Part shown: piece by piece, positions 1-4,829 of the stretch
Layout of the letters: each line of letters opens with the position of its first letter
How positions within the stretch are numbered: position 1 is the first letter of the stretch
Assembly (NCBI GenBank): GCA_031267995.1
Contig: JAIRXZ010000032.1
Span: forward strand, 1 to 6,778
Source: Odoribacteraceae bacterium
Lineage (GTDB): Bacteria > Bacteroidota > Bacteroidia > Bacteroidales > Marinifilaceae
Length of the DNA stretch: 6,778 nt
Direction of reading: 5' to 3'
Notes under the pieces: generated by a model
The model's database searches: none
The model's input: only the letters and a program-made list of their open reading frames with translations
What the model was told of the DNA's origin: nothing
Made by a program: the position numbers and the translations under genes

Positions 1-340
1 TCGCCACCGGTGACGTGGTAACGGCATCACCCGACACCCGCCACAATAGCAGCCCGCCGCCGGCCAGCAACAGGGCTATGCCCGCCGCCACCAGCCCGCG
101 TCGCCACCACGAGCGACGACCGCGGACGTCCCGCGTGATCCGGCGAAAAAGGCGGTCGGCGCGCGACGGCGACAGGCCGCGCGTCAGCGGCACGCGGTCG
201 AACCACGTCCCCACCAGCGCCTCCCGCTCCTCGTCCGTCACGCCCCGCGCCAACAGCGTCATGAGGGCTTCCTCCTCCTCCGGGGAGGTTTGCCGCGTCA
301 TGTAACGCTCGAACAATGTTTCCAGGTTTGTCTTTTGCAT
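1..340 (-). CDS. FecR-type anti-sigma factor, N-terminal part (3' end outside window)
   Basis: Inner-membrane anti-sigma factor, predicted to bind the ECF sigma factor encoded just upstream and release it when an outer-membrane receptor signals. The 113 visible residues start MQKTNLETLFERYMTRQTSP, an acidic helical N-terminal sigma-binding region (about residues 1-60). A basic stretch (RGRRSWWRR, about 73-81) follows, then one hydrophobic membrane segment (about 82-100, LVAAGIALLLAGGGLLLW). Only the first periplasmic residues are present; the FecR domain lies beyond the window edge. The start ATG (338-340) is the first Met of the frame, 75 bp after the sigma stop, with A-rich sequence and no clear Shine-Dalgarno. 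The short acidic N-terminus, single central membrane span and position after an ECF sigma gene are standard for Bacteroidota FecR proteins. Identity is fairly sure although the domain that names the family is not visible. Confidence 0.85.
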   Translation of the reverse strand, partial: MQKTNLETLFERYMTRQTSPEEEEALMTLLARGVTDEEREALVGTWFDRVPLTRGLSPSRADRLFRRITRDVRGRRSWWRRGLVAAGIALLLAGGGLLLWRVSGDAVTTSPVA

Positions 341-354
341 CTCTTTATAGTAAC

Positions 355-373
355 CCCGCGCGTTTGCCGCGGG
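355..373 (-). other. Small hairpin between sigma and anti-sigma genes
   Basis: CCCGCG (355-360) and CGCGGG (368-373) form a 6-bp stem with a 7-nt loop, 15 bp before the anti-sigma start. It has no following T-run on the minus strand, so it is not a convincing terminator. It could tune the sigma to anti-sigma ratio in the shared transcript, or be chance in GC-rich DNA. Confidence 0.3.
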
Positions 374-415
374 TATCACTAAAGACAATTGGCGAGAAAA
401 AAAGAGGGGGTGGCG

Positions 416-1015
416 CTACCAGAAAAATCGCTGCAACGCCAGCAACACCACCAGGTCGATCCTCCGCTCGACGTGGAGACGCAAGGCGGCCAGCGCTTTC
501 TTCATGTGCTCCTTGACGGTGTGGTAGGAGAGATGCAGGCGCTCGGCAATCTCCTCCTGCTTCAGGTGATCGCGGCGGTGGAGGAGGAACACCTCGCGCT
601 GGCGAGGCGGCAAGGCGGCCACGGCCTCGTCCAGCAGGCGACGGAACTCGTTTTCCAGCACCTCGTCCTCCGTGGAGGAGGTCGTCGCCGGGGCGTCCGC
701 CAGCAGTTCGCCCAGGATCACCCGCTCGCGCGCCAGCCTTTTCAGGTGGTTGGCCGCCACGTTGCGCGCGATCGTCTTCACGTAAGCGTGAAAAAACTCC
801 ACCTCCCGCGCCTCCTCGCGCGCCACCCACACCCGCGTGAATACCTCCTGCACGATGTCCTCGGCCAGCGGGACGGAACGGGTGAGGTATACCGCGAACG
901 AGTAAACGCGCGGCTGGTACGCGTCAAACAGGCGACGAAACGCCCGCTCGTCGCCCGTCGCGACACGGGCGAGCAGCTCTCTCTCCGTACAGGTGGAATG
1001 GTCTATCACGTTCAT
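416..1015 (-). CDS. ECF RNA polymerase sigma factor (Bacteroidota expansion type)
   Basis: Extracytoplasmic-function sigma-70 factor that directs RNA polymerase to a small regulon, probably a SusC/SusD-type uptake locus and perhaps its own operon. It is 199 aa, normal for the family. Region 2 spans about residues 25-92 with the core-binding segment AEDIVQEVFTRVW (51-63) and the -10-recognition helix following (FFHAYVKTIARNVAANHLKR, 74-93). Region 4 spans about 130-182 with LPPRQREVFLL and the helix-turn-helix QEEIAERLHLSYHTVKEHMK (153-172). The protein ends in a hydrophobic, aromatic tail (RRIDLVVLLALQRFFW), which I recall as common in this Bacteroidota sigma group. The ATG at 1013-1015 fits the start of homologous proteins and lies about 45 bp after a -7 promoter element. 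The FecR-type gene follows in the same direction. Stop codon is TAG. Family assignment is secure; target genes are inferred. Confidence 0.95.
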   Translation of the reverse strand: MNVIDHSTCTERELLARVATGDERAFRRLFDAYQPRVYSFAVYLTRSVPLAEDIVQEVFTRVWVAREEAREVEFFHAYVKTIARNVAANHLKRLARERVILGELLADAPATTSSTEDEVLENEFRRLLDEAVAALPPRQREVFLLHRRDHLKQEEIAERLHLSYHTVKEHMKKALAALRLHVERRIDLVVLLALQRFFW

Positions 1016-1060
1016 GATCGTTTCGTGTTTTATCGCCGCCGATGCCCCCCCTCACGCGGG

Positions 1061-1068
1061 CAAATGTA
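1061..1068 (-). promoter_or_regulatory. Bacteroidota -7 promoter element for the sigma factor gene
   Basis: On the minus strand this reads TACATTTG, a full match to the Bacteroidota primary-sigma -7 consensus TAnnTTTG. It lies 45 bp upstream of the sigma ATG, which would give a leader of roughly 35-40 nt. I find no TTTG at the expected -33 distance (19-20 bp further up), so the promoter may be weak or activator-dependent. It was recognised by consensus only. Confidence 0.55.
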
Positions 1069-1089
1069 CGTGATTTTTTCACAATCACG
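1069..1089. promoter_or_regulatory. Inverted repeat, possible operator upstream of the sigma gene
   Basis: CGTGATT (1069-1075) and AATCACG (1083-1089) form a perfect 7-bp inverted repeat around a 7-bp AT-rich centre. It directly abuts the -7 element on the minus strand and so occupies the promoter spacer. That placement suits a dimeric regulator binding site. No regulator gene for it is visible in the window, and a small cruciform or chance are alternatives. Confidence 0.4.
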
Positions 1090-1145
1090 CGCGAACGGCA
1101 CGGGGCGATCCCGCGTTTTTCCCCGCCGCCGTGGGTAGCAAAAAT

Positions 1146-1153
1146 GATCTTTG
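1146..1153 (+). promoter_or_regulatory. Possible -7 element for the GH105 gene
   Basis: GATCTTTG matches TAnnTTTG at 5 of the 6 defined positions and lies 81 bp before the GH105 ATG. The surrounding TGATCTTTGCA resembles commonly seen Bacteroidota promoters. No convincing -33 TTTG is present at 19-20 bp upstream. A second, weaker candidate is TACTTTTA at 1200-1207. Low confidence. Confidence 0.3.
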
Positions 1154-1234
1154 CAGTTATACTTCCCGGCGGGCAAGGGAGCGAAGTGTATTTATTTCCT
1201 ACTTTTACGCCTGAAAAACTTTAAAGCATCGACA

Positions 1235-2383
1235 ATGAAAAGAAAAGTACTATTCGCGACGTGCGTCTGCGGCATGTTATCGCTCGTGCAATACGCGACG
1301 GTGGAAGATGAGAAGTGGGGCGACCGCCTGGCGGCCTACGCCGTCGGGGAGTTCATGCCGGCCGACCGCTACCATTGGGACTGGGCGCAGGCGACGATGC
1401 TCCGCGCCGTGGCCGACCGCCACGAGCTGGGGATCAACCGGGAGGCGATGCTGGACTACGTCCGCCGGGCGATGGATGCCACCGCTTCCAAGGCCAACGG
1501 CAAGCATCCCAACGCCGTGGCATCGGGATTCGGCATGGCTTTCCTGGCGCGCGTCACCGGCGAGGAGGCTTACGCCCGCAAGGCGCGCGAGATTTTCTCC
1601 GACTACCAGGCCATCCCCCGCGCCTCCAACGGCGGCGTCTCGCACCGCGACAACGTGGTGGAGCTGTGGGACGATACGGTGTACATGATCGGCCTCTTCC
1701 TCCTGGAGATGTATGCCTGGACGGGCGACGAGATGTACCTGCGGGAGTTGTCTTTCCAAATCACCGCCCATGCCGAGAAGCTGGCAGATCCCGCCACCGG
1801 CCTCTGGTATCACGGTTGGGACAATGACGACGAGCCGTTTGACGACGGCTGCAGCATGCCGGGATGGGCTAACAACCCGGCGCGCCGCGGCAACGAGTGC
1901 TGGGGACGCGGCAACGGCTGGATCGTCATGACGCTGGCCAACACGCTGCACCTGATGCCTCGCGAGATGTCCGAACGTCCCGCGCTGGAGGCGATGTTCC
2001 TGAAGTTCGCCCGCGCCCTCGCCGACTTGCAGGACGAGGCTACCGGGCATTGGTACCAGCTGCCCGCCTACCCTGGCGAGTCCGGCAATTTCATCGAGAG
2101 TTCTGCCACCGCCATGTTTGCCTACGGCTTGTCGGTGGGCATTGCCGACGGTCTGTTGCCGTCGGATGTTTTCTTGCCCGTGGTTGAGCGCGCCTTCCGC
2201 GGGATCGAGTCGCACAGCCTGACGCCCGCCAGCGACACCGCCCTGACCGTCTCCAACGTCTGCTCCGGCACCTGCGTGGGCGATAAAAATTACTACTTCA
2301 ACCGCCGCGTGGTCAACGGCACCCACTTCGCCCTCGGCGCCACCATCATGTTTCATGATCGATACCAATTGTTGGAGAAATAA
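1235..2383 (+). CDS. GH105/GH88-type unsaturated glycuronyl hydrolase, secreted
   Basis: Glycoside hydrolase of the YteR/RhiN type, predicted to hydrate and remove the 4,5-unsaturated uronic acid left at the non-reducing end of oligosaccharides by polysaccharide lyases (rhamnogalacturonan is the classic substrate). At 382 aa it is full length for an (alpha/alpha)6-barrel enzyme. Visible motifs are HWDWAQA (47-53), LWDDTVYM (144-151) whose Asp147 probably matches the catalytic Asp143 of YteR, LWYHGWD (190-196) with a likely active-site His193, WGRGNGW (223-229), and ESSATAMFAYGL (288-299). The N-terminus (MKRKVLFATCVCGMLSLVQYA) is a type I signal peptide with no good lipobox, so the enzyme is probably periplasmic. 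The ATG at 1235 is chosen because it begins this signal peptide; the frame stays open upstream to about 1151 without Met or signal features. It stands alone, divergent from the sigma gene. The exact substrate cannot be told from sequence alone. Confidence 0.92.
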   Translation: MKRKVLFATCVCGMLSLVQYATVEDEKWGDRLAAYAVGEFMPADRYHWDWAQATMLRAVADRHELGINREAMLDYVRRAMDATASKANGKHPNAVASGFGMAFLARVTGEEAYARKAREIFSDYQAIPRASNGGVSHRDNVVELWDDTVYMIGLFLLEMYAWTGDEMYLRELSFQITAHAEKLADPATGLWYHGWDNDDEPFDDGCSMPGWANNPARRGNECWGRGNGWIVMTLANTLHLMPREMSERPALEAMFLKFARALADLQDEATGHWYQLPAYPGESGNFIESSATAMFAYGLSVGIADGLLPSDVFLPVVERAFRGIESHSLTPASDTALTVSNVCSGTCVGDKNYYFNRRVVNGTHFALGATIMFHDRYQLLEK

Positions 2384-2424
2384 GGGATAAGGGAGGGCCA
2401 ATCGGGATTGTTCGCCCGTTGTTA

Positions 2425-2467
2425 TATTCGCCCCTCCGGGATTATTTTTGTCCCTGAGGGGCGAATA
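2425..2467 (+). terminator. Long hairpin downstream of the GH105 gene, possible terminator
   Basis: A 12-bp perfect stem (TATTCGCCCCTC, 2425-2436, with GAGGGGCGAATA, 2456-2467) continues after one mismatch into 4 further pairs (GGGA 2438-2441 with TCCC 2451-2454) and a 9-nt T-rich loop. It begins 42 bp after the GH105 stop. No T-run follows on either strand, so it is not a textbook intrinsic terminator. It may block exonucleases, act with a factor, or be a dispersed palindromic repeat. TTCGCCC also occurs nearby at 2411-2417 and 2472-2478. Confidence 0.4.
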
Positions 2468-2553
2468 ATCATTCGCCCTCACGACAACAGGTAAATAAAA
2501 GCCGCCTCGTCAACGCGCGAGAAGGTTACAGGTTGTGATTATGGGAATCAGTA

Positions 2554-2575
2554 GAGACGTAGCATGCTACGTCTC
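2554..2575. repeat. 22-bp perfect palindrome
   Basis: The sequence runs GAGACGTAGCA then TGCTACGTCTC, so the two 11-bp halves are exact reverse complements with no spacer. The flanking bases (A on both sides) break the symmetry. It stands at the left edge of the repeat mosaic. It could be a REP-like dispersed palindrome or a protein-binding site; copy number elsewhere cannot be judged from this window. Confidence 0.7.
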
Positions 2576-2587
2576 AAGTCACGGGCA

Positions 2588-2602
2588 CGGGCAACAAGCC
2601 CG
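2588..2602. repeat. Small hairpin at the left edge of the repeat mosaic
   Basis: CGGGC (2588-2592) and GCCCG (2598-2602) form a 5-bp stem with an AACAA loop. It is short and GC-rich, so it is noted only as part of the surrounding cluster of palindromes. Confidence 0.35.
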
Positions 2603-2618
2603 CGCCAGCGGGGGGGCA

Positions 2619-2629
2619 CCCTCGACGTG
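2619..2629. repeat. 11-bp repeat (CCCTCGACGTG), left copy
   Basis: CCCTCGACGTG occurs here and again at 2836-2846 inside a hairpin at the right end of the mosaic. Together the two copies bracket the 2639-2798 repeats, which suggests they mark module edges. Confidence 0.5.
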
Positions 2630-2638
2630 GGGATGTAC

Positions 2639-2798
2639 ACGCGGGGAAGGGCGCACGCGCGGCGCGCCCCAACAGCCTGTTCCAAAGTACCGGAGGGGCG
2701 CACCTGCGTGTGCGCCCTTGCCCCGTGTGCGTCCCGACGACAACACGTTGAAGGTGCATACGCGGGGAAGGGCGCACGCAGAGGCGCGCCCCTACAGC
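2639..2798. repeat. GC-rich repeat mosaic: two direct copies flanking an inverted copy
   Basis: Two copies of a 38-39 bp element lie in the same direction at 2639-2676 and 2760-2798, starting 121 bp apart. Their first 20 bp are identical (they open ACGCGGGGAAGGGCGC), and overall they differ by two substitutions and one inserted base. Between them, about 2695-2726 resembles the reverse complement of the element and forms its own hairpin: GGGCGCAC (2696-2703) pairs with GTGCGCCC (2710-2717) around a 6-nt loop. Copy 1 also has internal self-complementarity (GGGCGC 2649-2654 with GCGCCC 2664-2669). This resembles a dispersed palindromic intergenic repeat present in several degraded copies. No transposase is present. 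Confidence 0.7.
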
Positions 2799-2834
2799 AT
2801 TATCCAACGAACCGTATGGGCGACCATCGCGGGC

Positions 2835-2865
2835 GCCCTCGACGTGTTGTCACGGGGACGAGGGC
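2835..2865. repeat. Nested hairpin at the right end of the repeat mosaic
   Basis: GCCCTCG (2835-2841) pairs with CGAGGGC (2859-2865), and inside it CGTG (2843-2846) pairs with CACG (2851-2854) around a TTGT loop. The segment ACGTGTTGTC (2842-2851) is also the exact reverse complement of GACAACACGT at 2739-2748. This links it to the inverted copy in the middle of the mosaic. Confidence 0.55.
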
Positions 2866-2868
2866 ATG

Positions 2869-2892
2869 AAAAAAGGGGGCGTTAGCCCCCTT
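2869..2892 (-). terminator. Intrinsic terminator of the minus-strand operon
   Basis: Read on the minus strand, AAGGGGGC, a TAAC loop and GCCCCCTT form an 8-bp GC-rich stem that runs straight into a six-T run (2874 down to 2869). This is a textbook Rho-independent terminator, placed 108 bp after the stop of the metallopeptidase gene and oriented to end the operon transcript. On the plus strand the stem is followed only by TTGTCG, so it works mainly in the minus direction. Confidence 0.85.
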
Positions 2893-2897
2893 GTCGC

Positions 2898-3007
2898 GGT
2901 CGCGGGTGTTGCCGTGGTGGTTATTACCGTGCGGTCGCGGGTGTTGCCGCGTGACGGTGGTTGTTACCGCGCGATCGCGGTTGTTACCGCGTGGCGGTGG
3001 TTATTTT
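2898..3007. repeat. Degenerate ~40-bp tandem repeat in the operon 3' untranslated region
   Basis: GGTCGCGGGTGTTGCCG occurs at 2898-2914 and 2933-2949, with a variant at 2973-2989. A second block, GGTGGTTATTACC, starts at 2916, recurs with one change at 2956, and begins again at 2996, exactly 40 bp apart each time. The last block runs over the TAA of the metallopeptidase gene (3001-3003). Two adjacent 40-bp units (2933-2972 and 2973-3012) match at 30 of 40 positions. The units contain short palindromes such as CGCGATCGCG (2970-2979). They sit between the stop codon and the terminator, so they are transcribed but not translated. Confidence 0.65.
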
Positions 3008-3789
3008 CGGCTGTTCTGGTATTCGATCCAGAGTTGGTCGATGTCCGATTGGGGGCCGAGGACGTGGCGGACGCCTCCCTGGAACGACCAGGGGGTGACG
3101 TGCAAGGTGGATTGGTTGAAACGACGGAGGAAGTCGGGGTCTTTGTGCTGGACGAGCCAGGCGAGGAAGAAGCCGGTGATGGAGTAGCCGGCGAGGTATT
3201 TCTTGCGCTCGAGGTCGGGGAGGTAGTCGTCGGCGTCGAGGTAGCCGGCGAGGAGGCGGACGGCGTCGGCGCATCCCTCGATGTATGCCCAAAATTCGTT
3301 GCCCTGGGAGTAGCCGGGGATGCCGCGGGGTTCGAGCTGGTAGGCGTGGGTGAGTTCGTGGACGAGGACGCCCTCGAGTTCGCGGCGGATGTCGTCGGTG
3401 GTGCCGGTGAGTTTGCCGAGCCAGCGGGAGCTGATGTCGATCTGGACGACGGTGCCGTACCCGCTTTTGCCGGCGGCGCCGTCGTAGTCGCGGACGATGA
3501 TGTTGAGGGCGCTGACGGGGTTGATGGTGTCCGAGGGGCTGGCGTAGAGGGTGGAGAGGACGAGGCGGGAGAGGGTGGAGAAGTAGGCCTCGGGGTCGGG
3601 GACGAGGGTGGCGTATCGCCTGCCGCCCTCGCTGGTGGGGTCGCGGTTGTCGGAGGTGACGGGGGGGGTGGCGTAGGCGTCCCAGGCGGCGGGGTAGGTG
3701 GGGGCGAGGTTGTCGTCGTCCCGCGAGCAGGCGGGGGCGAGGAGGGTGATGGTGGCCACGACGAGGGTGGCGAGGTAGCGGTGTTTCAT
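3001..3789 (-). CDS. BSP-type zinc metallopeptidase, predicted surface lipoprotein
   Basis: Predicted cell-surface or periplasmic zinc peptidase of the plant basic secretory protein (BSP, PF04450-like) type. The 262-aa protein has a signal sequence ending LLAPACSRDDDN: Cys21 is the likely lipidated residue, although the lipobox (APAC) is imperfect, and the acidic run after it resembles the Bacteroidota surface-export signal. The catalytic motif is HELTHAYQ (144-151), with His144, Glu145 and His148. It is followed by NEFWAYIEGCADAVRL (164-179), where Glu171 or Asp175 would be the third metal ligand; an HExxH followed by EGxAD is the BSP pattern. The start ATG (3787-3789) overlaps the thioredoxin-like gene stop as ATGA, implying translational coupling. 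It is the last gene before the operon terminator. The family call is from motif recognition; the substrate is unknown. Protein processing linked to the SusCD-type uptake locus is an inference. Confidence 0.83.
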   Translation of the reverse strand: MKHRYLATLVVATITLLAPACSRDDDNLAPTYPAAWDAYATPPVTSDNRDPTSEGGRRYATLVPDPEAYFSTLSRLVLSTLYASPSDTINPVSALNIIVRDYDGAAGKSGYGTVVQIDISSRWLGKLTGTTDDIRRELEGVLVHELTHAYQLEPRGIPGYSQGNEFWAYIEGCADAVRLLAGYLDADDYLPDLERKKYLAGYSITGFFLAWLVQHKDPDFLRRFNQSTLHVTPWSFQGGVRHVLGPQSDIDQLWIEYQNSRK

Positions 3790-4823
3790 TTGTTTTCTTG
3801 TTCTATGGTTTCGATGAGCTGGACGAGCTGGAGGGAGGCGGGGTGGGTGCCGTCTTCGAGTTGTTGCTTCTTTTGCCGCATGAGGGGGATGAGGTTGGTG
3901 ATGCCTTTGGTGGAGAAGTTTTGGCCGTGTTCGCGGTAGAGGGCGATGGTCGCGGGGGCGTCCTGGGCGGTGAGGGCGAGGGTGAATCGGGCTTCGGCGA
4001 TGACGTGGGGTTGTCGCTCGAAGGGGATGTCGCGGAGGGCGTCGATGAAGGCGGGGAGGCTGGCGAGGGTGTAGCCGTTTTTGCCTTTGAGGAGGGTGGT
4101 GAAGAGGTCGGTGGTGATTTCGTGCATGAGGCTGTCGACGGTTTGTTTGCCGACGAGGCGGTCGAATTGCTGGCGGTGTTGGCAGAGGTAGGCGAAGCGC
4201 GGGGTGCCCCAGGGGGATAGCGTGGCGTTGGTGTAGAGTGGCCAGAGGTCGGGGTCGGTTTTTTGTTCGTCGGTGAGTTGGTTGAAGTGTTCGTCGGCGA
4301 CGCGTTCGGCTTCTTCGGTGTTGTTGGCGTCGATGAGGGCGCGGGTGTAGTTGACGATGAGGGCGTGTTGGCGGTTCCCGTTGTCGTGGGCGGCGCGGAG
4401 GGCGGCGAGGGAGTTGTCGCCGAGCGCTTCGCGGGCGCTTTGGATGAGGGCTTCGGGTTGGCGGTAGCCGACGACGCGGTGTCGTTCGGCGCCGTCGGGT
4501 TCGAGGACGAGGAGGGTGGGGTAGACTTTGACGTTGTAGCGGGTGGCGAGTTCGGGGCCTTCGCCTTTTTCCATGTCTACCTGGATGTTGATGAAGTGGG
4601 CGTTGAAGATGGCGCCGACGTCGTCGCGGGTGAATACTTTCGAGGCGAGTTGCTTGCAGGGGCCGCACCAGGCGGTGTAGCAGTCGACGAAGATGAGTTT
4701 GTCGGTGGATTTGGCTTTGTCGAGGGCTTGCTGGAAGGTGGTTTCTTCGAAGATGATGCCTTGCGAGAGGGCGGGGATGGCCGCCACGAGGGCGACCACC
4801 AGGGTGAGTACTGTTTTTTTCAT
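3786..4823 (-). CDS. Secreted thioredoxin-fold protein with a large C-terminal helical region
   Basis: Periplasmic or envelope thiol-disulfide protein. It has 345 residues: a type I signal peptide (about 1-20, MKKTVLTLVVALVAAIPALS), then a thioredoxin domain (about 25-130). The redox motif is DCYTAWCGPCK with Cys53 and Cys56, and the cis-proline loop is VYPTLLVLEPDG (Pro102). An additional Cys48 lies five residues before the motif. The remaining 215 residues (about 131-345) look helical with TPR-like spacing (for example NYTRALIDANNTEEAERVADE), but I recognise no named domain. WCGPC is the classical thioredoxin active site, suggesting a reductase rather than an oxidase. It starts 6 bp after the lipoprotein stop and overlaps the peptidase gene by 4 bp, so it is firmly in the operon. 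Disulfide reduction of the substrate or of partner proteins is inferred; the electron donor is not encoded here. Confidence 0.88.
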   Translation of the reverse strand: MKKTVLTLVVALVAAIPALSQGIIFEETTFQQALDKAKSTDKLIFVDCYTAWCGPCKQLASKVFTRDDVGAIFNAHFINIQVDMEKGEGPELATRYNVKVYPTLLVLEPDGAERHRVVGYRQPEALIQSAREALGDNSLAALRAAHDNGNRQHALIVNYTRALIDANNTEEAERVADEHFNQLTDEQKTDPDLWPLYTNATLSPWGTPRFAYLCQHRQQFDRLVGKQTVDSLMHEITTDLFTTLLKGKNGYTLASLPAFIDALRDIPFERQPHVIAEARFTLALTAQDAPATIALYREHGQNFSTKGITNLIPLMRQKKQQLEDGTHPASLQLVQLIETIEQENK

Positions 4824-4829
4824 GATTTC

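Larger units (their letters stand above)
2384..3000. other. 617-bp non-coding region between convergent genes
   Basis: No credible gene lies between the GH105 stop and the stop of the metallopeptidase gene. Short open frames here translate to low-complexity Arg/Gly/Pro-rich strings built from repeats and lack start contexts or recognisable domains. The stretch instead holds a long hairpin (2425-2467), a 22-bp palindrome (2554-2575), a GC-rich repeat mosaic (about 2588-2865), an intrinsic terminator (2869-2892) and tandem repeats (2898-3007). I see no tRNA or CRISPR pattern. Confidence 0.75.

Noticed and set aside
389..1138. 249-codon plus-strand open frame opposite the sigma factor
   Set aside because: It covers the ECF sigma gene, whose regions 2 and 4 are clear on the minus strand.
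1151..1234. Upstream extension of the GH105 frame to a TTG at 1151
   Set aside because: The extension would put extra residues before a normal signal peptide; the ATG at 1235 with the following KRK and hydrophobic core is the better start.
1277..2482. 401-codon minus-strand open frame opposite the GH105 gene
   Set aside because: It is antisense to a gene with recognisable active-site motifs and gives no recognisable protein.
2535..2885. Small coding gene in the repeat region
   Set aside because: Frames here are built from the GC-rich repeats, differ between repeat copies in frame, and show no domain or credible start context.
2898..3000. CRISPR array or VNTR-like protein repeat
   Set aside because: Repeats are degenerate, there are no unique equal-length spacers, no cas genes are nearby, and the tract lies outside coding sequence.
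2866..3939. Long plus-strand open frame with an ATGAAAAAAGGG start
   Set aside because: Its start overlaps the terminator stem, and its sequence is a low-complexity Val/Gly/Asp/Glu-rich antisense reading of the metallopeptidase and thioredoxin genes, which have clear motifs on the minus strand.
3790..4668. Minus-strand open frame extending the peptidase frame upstream through the thioredoxin gene
   Set aside because: The upstream part reads as Arg/Pro/His-rich noise over a well-supported thioredoxin gene; the peptidase begins with its own signal peptide at 3789.
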